From: Alphaproteobacteria bacterium
Lineage (GTDB): Bacteria > Pseudomonadota > Alphaproteobacteria > Rs-D84
Direction of reading: 5' to 3'
Length of the DNA stretch: 14,301 nucleotides
Assembly (NCBI GenBank): GCA_017937735.1
Contig: JAGBCZ010000036.1
Coordinates: forward strand, 1-14,301
This document shows positions 6,114 to 11,404 of the stretch, one piece after another. The notes beneath the pieces were generated by a model that saw only the letters and a program-made list of their open reading frames with translations, was not told the origin of the DNA and searched no databases. Every line of letters begins with the position of its first letter. Position 1 is the stretch's first letter. The position numbers and the translations under genes are program-made.

Positions 6114-7688
6114 TTATAATTGATTTTTTGCCGCCAGCGCATACAGTTCATCAATACTGCATCCCAGTTTGCCATCCATAATCTCGTTCAATACATTTGG
6201 ATTCATGTACGCAATGCTTAGATAGCGGTATGCGGTGCGGTTTGATATTTTGTCGGATTTCATTATTTGGGTTATAGAACCAGTTTGTTCATAAATTTTA
6301 CGATATTTGAATGCGGTTGCAATCGCATGCATTATTAGGTGGTTATTGTGGGTTACAGTAATTGCGTTGTTGTGATTGGTCTTGCGTATGATAATTGGTG
6401 CCTTTATGATGATTGTGTTATTGACGATCGTATAATCCATAGTGTTAAAATTTTGATTTATAAAACCTGTGGTTGAATATCGGGTTAGATTTTCATTGGT
6501 TGTGTTCAAGTATATGGTTAACAAGTTGTCCGTATAAATAACTTTTTCAATAAGCGTTCTGAACAATTCTTGTTTGCGTTCAAACAGCATTGTATTTATA
6601 TCGATGCTTTTCAGGATTGTTTTGGTGGATTCAGGTAACGTGTTCATATCACTGTTCAAAAAATCTGTGATTTTAGTACTGACGATTTCATCAACAGTTG
6701 GTGCAGACATATAAAATCCTGGGATTGCGTAATAGTATTTATCGCCTTTGCCGCGATTAAGTGTCATTTGATTTATGAAACGCTGGCCGTTTGTATCAAA
6801 TAATTTTCTGCTTAGTAGGTTTGCGGAACTGCGTGTGTTTTTATGGCGATGATTTGCGTTCTTTTCCAGTGCTTTTTGGACTTGATCGAACAATTCTTGG
6901 GTGATTATTGGTTTGTGTATCCCGTCAAACACTTCATTTGTTTTTTTATGTGTGATTTTGCCAATGTATACTTTGTCCCGTAATATACGATGTAAGATGC
7001 TGGGGTATAATTCCCCACCACCGTGCGGTGTGCCGTTTTGTGTTATCCAGTATTTATTTTTTATCCCGTTTTTTCGCGCGTATTGTGCCAATTCAACCAC
7101 AGATTCTAATTCTAGATATTTTTCAAACAGATGTTTTACTGTTTCTGCTTCGGTCGGGTTGATAACCAGTTTTTTGTCTTCCAGATTGTACCCCAATGTT
7201 GGTAATCCGCCAATCCACATTCCTTTTGCTTTGCTGGCATATAATTTATCGCGAACACGTTCACTGGATACTTCACGTTCAAATTGGGCAAAGGACAACA
7301 ACATATTTAGTGTTAATTTGCCCATGGAATTTGATGTGTCAAATGATTGGGTTATTGATACAAAATTTGCATTGTGTTTTTCAAAATATTGCATCATTTT
7401 GTGAAAATCTAGTATGGAACGTGATAGGCGGTCGACCTTGTACACAACGACTGTATTTATCAATCCATGTGCCATATCTGTCAGCATTTGTTGTAATGCA
7501 GGTCGGTCCATTGTGCCACCAGAAATTGCGGCATCTGAATATGTTTTGACATATTCCCAACCATTAAATGCCTGTGATGCGATATATGCTTTACAGGATT
7601 CTTCCTGATTTTGCAGGGAATTAAATTCTAGTTCTAGTCCATGTTCTGTGGATTTTCTGGTATAGATTGCGCATTTAATTTTTTGCAT
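6114..7688 (-). CDS. Large serine recombinase (site-specific integrase)
   Basis: Large serine recombinases integrate and excise phages and mobile elements through a covalent phosphoserine intermediate. The N-terminal resolvase domain (about 5-155) has the active-site motif YTRKST with nucleophile Ser13 and Arg11, YKVDRLSR (83-90) with the conserved arginines, and FEREVSSERV (136-145). The recombinase domain (about 160-275) includes LGYNLEDKKLVINPTEA and the ILRDKVYIG segment. The usual Cys4 zinc ribbon is absent: LLSRKLFDTNGQRF (291-304) occupies that place, as in the alphaproteobacterial subgroup. A C-terminal helix-turn-helix (about 465-500) ends the 524 residues. The ATG has AAGGAAA (7700-7694) before it and overlaps the DUF2924 gene by 55 nt. 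It is the last gene of the operon. Confidence 0.93.
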   Translation of the reverse strand: MQKIKCAIYTRKSTEHGLELEFNSLQNQEESCKAYIASQAFNGWEYVKTYSDAAISGGTMDRPALQQMLTDMAHGLINTVVVYKVDRLSRSILDFHKMMQYFEKHNANFVSITQSFDTSNSMGKLTLNMLLSFAQFEREVSSERVRDKLYASKAKGMWIGGLPTLGYNLEDKKLVINPTEAETVKHLFEKYLELESVVELAQYARKNGIKNKYWITQNGTPHGGGELYPSILHRILRDKVYIGKITHKKTNEVFDGIHKPIITQELFDQVQKALEKNANHRHKNTRSSANLLSRKLFDTNGQRFINQMTLNRGKGDKYYYAIPGFYMSAPTVDEIVSTKITDFLNSDMNTLPESTKTILKSIDINTMLFERKQELFRTLIEKVIYTDNLLTIYLNTTNENLTRYSTTGFINQNFNTMDYTIVNNTIIIKAPIIIRKTNHNNAITVTHNNHLIMHAIATAFKYRKIYEQTGSITQIMKSDKISNRTAYRYLSIAYMNPNVLNEIMDGKLGCSIDELYALAAKNQL

Positions 7689-8119
7689 TGTGATTTCCTT
7701 TTTACAAGGCCGAAAAAGTCTGGCCCAGATACCTTGAAACCCGCAATTGCACGTGCAACAGCAGATAATGTTTTGTACATTTTGTCGTGATACAGGAAAT
7801 ATCCGTCAGCGACCAATACGGTATGGATTGTCCCGTGAAATTCTTTGGTCATCGTTTTGCCTGGGTGTAGGTTGTATCGGTTCTTGGGTATTTGTGTCAG
7901 GCATTTGTCTGGATTGTTGATATATGTTTGAATTTTATTGATGTGTTTAGCTGCGATTTTAAGTTTTTTGCGTTCGCATTGGATGTAATACCACAATGCA
8001 GTATTTTGACGATGGAATGTATATCCTGTGTACTTTTCCCACATGGTGGCGCGCTGTGCAAATGGCAGTCGGCGCAGTTCGGCCAATGTTTCTGGTTTTG
8101 ATGTGTGATAATATGACAT
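7634..8119 (-). CDS. DUF2924 family protein
   Basis: The 161-residue product matches DUF2924. It shows a start of LAELRRLPFAQRATMWEKYTG (12-32), a central GKTMTKEFHGTIHTVLVADG (87-106), and the hallmark end YKTLSAVARAIAGF followed by SGPDFFGL (115-138). The family is almost always found directly upstream of large serine recombinases in alphaproteobacterial prophages and elements; its biochemical role is not established, and a recombination accessory role is inferred from context. Its ATG immediately follows the TAA stop of the 64-residue gene (TAAATG), and its 3' end overlaps the recombinase gene by 55 nt, so the three are translated as a coupled unit. Confidence 0.85.
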   Translation of the reverse strand: MSYYHTSKPETLAELRRLPFAQRATMWEKYTGYTFHRQNTALWYYIQCERKKLKIAAKHINKIQTYINNPDKCLTQIPKNRYNLHPGKTMTKEFHGTIHTVLVADGYFLYHDKMYKTLSAVARAIAGFKVSGPDFFGLVKRKSQCKKLNAQSIPENPQNMD

Positions 8120-8314
8120 TTATTCCACCGTAAACCATTTCATAACTGTAATTAGTAGGGTGGTATAGTCACCACTGGTGGCCTGGGTATAAAATTCGGG
8201 CCACTCATCCAACTTTTTTGCCAAACGTAGTGCGGTTTGGCAACGTCCTAAGATGGCGAATGCGTTGCCATCGCGGTTGGTTAATGGTACCGTTATTTCT
8301 GGATATTTTGGCAT
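8120..8314 (-). CDS. Small phage-associated protein (NAFAILGR type)
   Basis: This 64-residue protein has the conserved segments PEITVPLTNRDGNAFAILGR and EFYTQATSGDYTTLL, followed by MKWFTVE at the C-terminus. Small proteins with this pattern recur in phages and prophages of proteobacteria, often beside DUF2924 and recombinase genes. Their function is unknown, and no catalytic motif is visible. It is the first gene of the recombinase operon, with a strong ribosome site AGGAG (8325-8321) that partly lies within one arm of an upstream inverted repeat. Confidence 0.75.
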   Translation of the reverse strand: MPKYPEITVPLTNRDGNAFAILGRCQTALRLAKKLDEWPEFYTQATSGDYTTLLITVMKWFTVE

Positions 8315-8322
8315 GTTTTACT

Positions 8323-8373
8323 CCTGTGTTTATAAGGTTACGCAATTACTGCTTACAAACACAGGTAAGTCAA
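8323..8373 (-). promoter_or_regulatory. Recombinase-operon promoter within a 14-bp dyad
   Basis: CCTGTGTTTATAAG (8323-8336) and CTTACAAACACAGG (8352-8365) are inverted repeats matching at 13 of 14 positions, 15 bp apart. On the minus strand TTGACT (8373-8368) sits just outside one arm, and a -10 candidate AGTAAT (8350-8345) lies between the arms with 17-bp spacing. The other arm covers the GG of the ribosome site. This fits an operator, or an RNA hairpin hiding the ribosome site. No repressor gene is recognised in the window. Confidence 0.55.
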
Positions 8374-8389
8374 GTTGAAAGAATATTTA

Positions 8390-9049
8390 TTATGCTTCGA
8401 TGTTGGTGCGTTGTTTTTCTAGTGACAATTCCCACAGGGTTTTGCCACGGTATGTGAAATCTTTTGCACCATCCGTCAGGCCTTTTATGCCATTTTTTGG
8501 ATTGGTTTGGTCACGAAATCTTTTGGCGGCGATGGATAATGTGGTGGTTTTTCCATTTGGTAAAATTACGATACGACGATCATTGGCTGTTTTAACCGTC
8601 AGATGTTTTGCATTTGCAAATGTCAATGTTGTGCCAACGGGTATGTTTAAAGACCGAAACGATATGGTGTCACGCTGTTTTTGCATGTTTTTGATTGCTG
8701 CTTTCTCATCGGATTTGAAAGAGTTTTTGACTGGGACTTCAACGGCACTGCCACTGATTATATAGCCTGATAACAGGTTTATGGCTTCGTCTACACTTAA
8801 TTTAAAGAATTCCCGATGTGGGTTGTGGCGCAATTTCGTCAGCCCCTTGTGAATGATATGTTCTATTTTTTCATAATTGTTAACACAAATTGCAAACTTG
8901 GCTTCAAATGGTTGTGGCATGTTTTCACCACAAGATAATTCTCTGCGACGTTTTTCAACATCTGTTGATGAATTGCCTTTGGTTATGCCTATTTTTACAA
9001 GCTCCGGGAACAGTTCGTTCCACATTACATATATAATTCCACGCGTCAT
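8390..9049 (-). CDS. GIY-YIG nuclease-like protein with DUF4357/RAMA-type C-terminus
   Basis: The N-terminal half (4-95) is a T5orf172-type GIY-YIG domain: GIIYVMWN (4-11), LVKIGIT (17-23), a basic helix EKRRREL (32-38) and the candidate metal-binding Glu80 in HREFF. The C-terminal part (about 130-208) matches the DUF4357/RAMA pattern of restriction- and methylase-associated proteins: LNIPVGTTLTF (134-144), a GKTTTLSIAAKRF segment (166-178), and FTYRGKTLWEL (198-208). A DNA-cleaving or DNA-binding role in defence or element maintenance is inferred. The ribosome site AAGGA (9059-9055) overlaps little with the upstream lipoprotein gene, which ends 13 nt away, so the two are co-transcribed. Its stop lies just before the recombinase-operon promoter. 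Confidence 0.8.
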   Translation of the reverse strand: MTRGIIYVMWNELFPELVKIGITKGNSSTDVEKRRRELSCGENMPQPFEAKFAICVNNYEKIEHIIHKGLTKLRHNPHREFFKLSVDEAINLLSGYIISGSAVEVPVKNSFKSDEKAAIKNMQKQRDTISFRSLNIPVGTTLTFANAKHLTVKTANDRRIVILPNGKTTTLSIAAKRFRDQTNPKNGIKGLTDGAKDFTYRGKTLWELSLEKQRTNIEA

Positions 9050-9062
9050 AGTAATCCTTTAG

Positions 9063-9551
9063 TTATAGGTGTTGTTGCGTGCAAGCAGACCAATCATCAT
9101 CAGATATCCAATCTTCTTGTTCGTATTTTTGGTATTTTATTTTTTGTGATTTATATGTGCATTTAGCAGCTATACAGTCTGCAAAAGGGTAATATTTTAG
9201 GCAGTCATCATTGTCGTTTGCGATACATTGTTGATAAAGGCGGTTGGCAAAGAATATCCCTATGTATGACTGTTTGTTTAGTGAATCAATTTCTACATAA
9301 TCCAGACATCTATGCTTGTTTTTTAATTTTTTCTGAACAGATTTGCACGCAGATTGTGCTTTATTTTTGTCATTTTCATAGTCAGATATTTCAAAGTATT
9401 TATCATTTATCAAATAATTGACGTTTTCTTGATAGGTGCATTTGTATGCGCCATCAGTATATTTTAATTCGTATCCTGGCCCCATGCCGCATCCAGAAAG
9501 AATTAGAACCAGCGCATAGGCAATGAATGTTTTTATAAAAAATTGCGACAT
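9063..9551 (-). CDS. Cys-rich lipoprotein
   Basis: This 162-residue protein has a lipoprotein signal with lipobox LSGC (acylated Cys21) and a GMGPG linker. The mature part has eight more Cys, spaced through segments such as YKCTYQ, DDCLKYYPFADCIAAKC and WSACTQ, enough for four disulfides. I do not recognise a family. An outer-membrane-anchored periplasmic protein is inferred, since positions after the acylated Cys are Gly-Met rather than Asp. The ribosome site GGAGG (9564-9560) is the strongest of the operon. It is the first full gene after the structured leader at 9574-9745, so its expression may depend on readthrough of the terminator there. Confidence 0.7.
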   Translation of the reverse strand: MSQFFIKTFIAYALVLILSGCGMGPGYELKYTDGAYKCTYQENVNYLINDKYFEISDYENDKNKAQSACKSVQKKLKNKHRCLDYVEIDSLNKQSYIGIFFANRLYQQCIANDNDDCLKYYPFADCIAAKCTYKSQKIKYQKYEQEDWISDDDWSACTQQHL

Positions 9552-9567
9552 GTACGTATCCTCCGTA

Positions 9568-9744
9568 TCAGTTAAAAACCACCAAATGGGATTGGTGGTT
9601 GGAGGTTAGTAACAATTTACGAGAATTGTGTTGCTTATTCAATATATTCACAACCCTCCAACCAAATATGGTTGGAGTTTTTATCGTCTCTGCAGACGCT
9701 CGTAAATGGGTTACTACACCCCAATGCAAGATGATCCCATGCAT
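9568..9744 (-). CDS. Possible 58-residue leader ORF across the structured RNA
   Basis: An ORF of 58 codons begins with ATG seven bases after the -10 box of the leader promoter, so it could be translated leaderlessly. It stays open through the whole folded region and ends with TGA 16 bases before the lipoprotein start. The peptide (MHGIILHWGVV at the start) has no recognised domain and reads like a translation of RNA structure. It may be a regulatory leader peptide or a chance ORF. Confidence 0.3.
   Translation of the reverse strand: MHGIILHWGVVTHLRASAETIKTPTIFGWRVVNILNKQHNSRKLLLTSNHQSHLVVFN
9574..9600 (-). terminator. Terminator or attenuator before the lipoprotein gene
   Basis: On the minus strand AACCACCAA (9600-9592) and TTGGTGGTT (9585-9577) form a perfect 9-bp stem with a 6-nt loop, running into five T (9578-9574). 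It lies 10 bases upstream of the lipoprotein ribosome site, in the leader, and its 5' arm overlaps a sequence that can pair with the upstream fold. Confidence 0.6.
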
Positions 9745-9745
9745 C
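9574..9745 (-). ncRNA. Structured leader RNA with a four-way junction
   Basis: Read on the minus strand, a long closing helix pairs 9716-9710 with 9613-9607 (7 bp) and 9707-9699 with 9623-9615 (9 bp), separated by a two-to-one internal loop. Three hairpins branch inside: AGACG-type arms at 9698-9694/9689-9685 with loop GCAG, CTCCAACCA/TGGTTGGAG at 9677-9669/9664-9656, and TTGTG/CACAA at 9653-9649/9630-9626. A terminator hairpin follows at 9600-9574. The second hairpin's 3' arm can instead pair with 9605-9596. I do not recognise the RNA family. It could be a riboswitch or attenuator for the lipoprotein operon, or a phage-type immunity RNA. Confidence 0.6.
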
Positions 9746-9751
9746 GCACTG

Positions 9752-9780
9752 ATTCTATCATAGAATATGTTCTTATTCAA
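9752..9780 (-). promoter_or_regulatory. Promoter of the structured leader and lipoprotein operon
   Basis: On the minus strand TTGAAT (9780-9775) and TAGAAT (9757-9752) are 17 bp apart, with TGA directly before the -10 giving an extended element. The predicted start is near 9745. Confidence 0.65.
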
Positions 9781-9945
9781 GTTTTACCCCGCGGAAATTA
9801 GTAAAAAAATTTATGTTGAAGATATCTTTTATGTCGGCTTTATTTAGAGCATTTTTACAAAAACAGGGAATTATCAGGGTAATATTTATATAAAAATTAA
9901 AAAAAGAGATTCTCTTTTCAAAACCGCAGAAAACCGCGGTTTTTC
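9781..9945. other. AT-rich intergenic region between divergent promoters
   Basis: No gene is supported here. The stretch is strongly AT-rich (for example 9881-9905) and may be a bendable or regulator-binding region. It holds two CCGCGG sites (9789-9794 and 9934-9939), a tight palindrome AAAAGAG/CTCTTTT (9902-9908 and 9912-9918) with A-tract flanks, and a second hairpin at 9920-9943. Confidence 0.5.
9920..9944 (+). repeat. Direct and inverted repeats AAAACCGC/GCGGTTTT
   Basis: AAAACCGC occurs at 9920-9927 and again at 9930-9937; the second copy lies in the palindrome AACCGCGGTT (9932-9941). The first copy can pair with GCGGTTTT (9936-9943) to form an 8-bp stem followed by T, terminator-like on the plus strand. 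It abuts the -35 box at 9946, so it may be an operator or an insulator against readthrough. Confidence 0.45.
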
Positions 9946-9974
9946 TTGCTTTGTTCGCGTGTTTTGTGTATGAT
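9946..9974 (+). promoter_or_regulatory. Promoter of the uORF/methyltransferase operon
   Basis: TTGCTT (9946-9951) and TATGAT (9969-9974) are 17 bp apart, placing the start near 9981 and giving a leader of about 120 nt before the methyltransferase ATG. A palindromic operator-like sequence sits directly upstream. Confidence 0.6.
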
Positions 9975-10005
9975 GGTTTCGGAAAGTAAAGGAAAGGATG
10001 TCATA

Positions 10006-10137
10006 ATGTGTACAAGGCATTTTTTGCCTTTCCTTGCTATTCCGTACATATTATGTACTTCCTTTCTGGTGAATATGTTTGATAAAGAAAGGAATATGTA
10101 TGACAGAATTAAAAATTATATATCAAAACCCACGTGA
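10006..10137 (+). CDS. 43-residue upstream ORF, predicted single-span membrane peptide
   Basis: The ORF starts at ATG 10006 with a very good ribosome site, AAAGGA at 9993-9998 and 7-nt spacing, in the leader of the methyltransferase. The peptide has a basic start MCTRH, a hydrophobic span FLPFLAIPYILCTSFLVNMF and a charged tail DKERNMYDRIKNYISKPT. It overlaps the methyltransferase gene by 38 nt in another frame and runs through that gene's ribosome site. A regulatory uORF that couples translation is one reading; a small membrane toxin or lysis peptide is another. No family is recognised. Confidence 0.45.
   Translation: MCTRHFLPFLAIPYILCTSFLVNMFDKERNMYDRIKNYISKPT
10059..10094 (+). promoter_or_regulatory. 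Hairpin that can hide the methyltransferase ribosome site
   Basis: TTCCTTTC (10059-10066) is perfectly complementary to GAAAGGAA (10087-10094), which contains the ribosome site AAAGGA (10088-10093) for the ATG at 10100. Upstream hairpins AAGGCA/TGCCTT (10014-10019, 10025-10030) and GTACAT/ATGTAC (10044-10049, 10053-10058) stack before it. GGAAAGG (9991-9997) can pair with CCTTTCC (10027-10033) instead, so competing folds exist. Confidence 0.45.
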
Positions 10138-11404
10138 TATTAGACCGTATTCTCGTAATGCGCGATTACATAACGATAAACACGTTTGTCAAATTGCAAA
10201 TTCTATTACTGAATTTGATTTTACTAATCCGTTGCTGGTTGATGAAGATAACGTCTTATTAGCGGGGCATGGGCGTTTATTGGCGGCTAAAAAGTTAGGT
10301 TTGGATTCTGTGCCATGTGTGCGGATTGATTATTTGACAGATGCACAAAAGCGTGCATATCGTATAACAGACAATCAACTTACGATAAACGGTGATTGGG
10401 ACAGGGATTTGTTGGGGCTGGAACTGAAAGATTTGTCTGATTTGGACTTTAACCTGGATGTTATTGGTTTTGAAACGGCCGAATTAGATGTTTTGATTCA
10501 GGGACAAAGTGATGACTTGATGGAGTATGACCATGCCGATGATATGCCGGATGTTGATAATGGATACATTGTTTCGCGTCCTGGGGATTTGTGGCGATTG
10601 GGCCAGCATTTGATTTATTGCGGTGATGCATTAAAACGCGAAAGTTTTGAAAAGCTGATGTCTGATGGCCTTCTTGCCCAGATGGTGTTTGCAGATGCGC
10701 CATATAATGTACCTGTTGATGGACATGTATGTGGTGCAGGACGTGTACATCATGATGAATTTGCGATGGCATCTGGCGAAATGTCGCGTGAGCAGTTTAC
10801 ACAATTCTTGCGGACGGCATTTACAAATCTGCGTGATTGGTCTGTTGATGGTTCGTTGCATTATTTGTGCATGGATTGGCGACATATTATAGAGATTACA
10901 GCAGCCTGTGATGATGTTTATACAGAAATGAAGAATCTGTGTGTGTGGAATAAGGCGTCTGGGGGTATGGGATCGTTATATCGGTCAAAGCATGAACTGA
11001 TATTTGTTTATAAAAATGGTTGTGCGCCACACATCAACAATGTGGAGCTTGGGGCGAATGGTCGTTATCGTACAAATGTTTGGGATTATCCGGGGGTAAA
11101 CAGTTTTGGTGAAAATCGTGATGATTTGAAACTGCATCCAACGGTGAAAAATGTTCAGATGGTTGCAGATGCAATTATGGATGTGACTAATCGTGGTGAT
11201 GTGGTGCTAGATTCATTCTTGGGTTCAGGAACTACTTTATTGGCATGTGAACGGGTTGGGCGTGTTTGTCGCGGGATTGAGATAGAACCTAAGTATGTTG
11301 ATGTTGCAATACTGCGCTGGCAAAAGTTGACGGGTAAAAATGCGGTGAATGTGGGTTTGGAACGTACATATAATGAATTATTGATGGGAGCAAGAAATGA
11401 ATAA
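10100..11404 (+). CDS. ParB-domain DNA methyltransferase (adenine/cytosine-N4 type), DAPY variant
   Basis: The 434-residue protein fuses an N-terminal ParB/sulfiredoxin-like domain (about 5-95, with GHGRLLAAKKLG at 56-67) to a beta-class amino-methyltransferase. Motif IV is ADAPYNVPVDGHV (198-210), with DAPY (Asp199) where the family normally has DPPY. The SAM-binding motif FLGSGTT (373-379) is near the C-terminus, the order expected for the beta class. Such orphan methylases are frequent in phages and mobile elements, where they protect DNA or alter regulation; no restriction partner is adjacent. The ATG at 10100 follows AAAGGA by 6 nt and is preferred over an in-frame TTG at 10079, which would put the ribosome site inside the gene. 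It overlaps the DUF5681 gene by 8 nt. Confidence 0.88.
   Translation: MTELKIIYQNPRDIRPYSRNARLHNDKHVCQIANSITEFDFTNPLLVDEDNVLLAGHGRLLAAKKLGLDSVPCVRIDYLTDAQKRAYRITDNQLTINGDWDRDLLGLELKDLSDLDFNLDVIGFETAELDVLIQGQSDDLMEYDHADDMPDVDNGYIVSRPGDLWRLGQHLIYCGDALKRESFEKLMSDGLLAQMVFADAPYNVPVDGHVCGAGRVHHDEFAMASGEMSREQFTQFLRTAFTNLRDWSVDGSLHYLCMDWRHIIEITAACDDVYTEMKNLCVWNKASGGMGSLYRSKHELIFVYKNGCAPHINNVELGANGRYRTNVWDYPGVNSFGENRDDLKLHPTVKNVQMVADAIMDVTNRGDVVLDSFLGSGTTLLACERVGRVCRGIEIEPKYVDVAILRWQKLTGKNAVNVGLERTYNELLMGARNE

Noticed and set aside
9607..9716. The imperfect palindrome as an integron attC site
   Set aside because: The ends TAGTAAC and GTTACTA do not fit the R core pattern RYYYAAC/GTTRRRY, there is no tyrosine integrase, and the internal hairpins are unlike attC.
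9574..9745. The structured RNA as a retron msr-msd
   Set aside because: No reverse transcriptase gene is present anywhere in the window.
9568..9780. 70-residue version of the leader ORF starting at TTG 9780
   Set aside because: The TTG is the -35 box of the leader promoter; only the ATG at 9744 can be in the transcript.
9864..9883. CAGGG-N6-CAGGGTAAT resembling an I-SceI homing site
   Set aside because: Only the right half matches, no homing endonuclease of that class is present, and a short match can arise by chance.
10079..10099. TTG at 10079 as the start of the methyltransferase
   Set aside because: The ribosome site AAAGGA lies between it and ATG 10100, and the ParB-like domain begins right after the later ATG.
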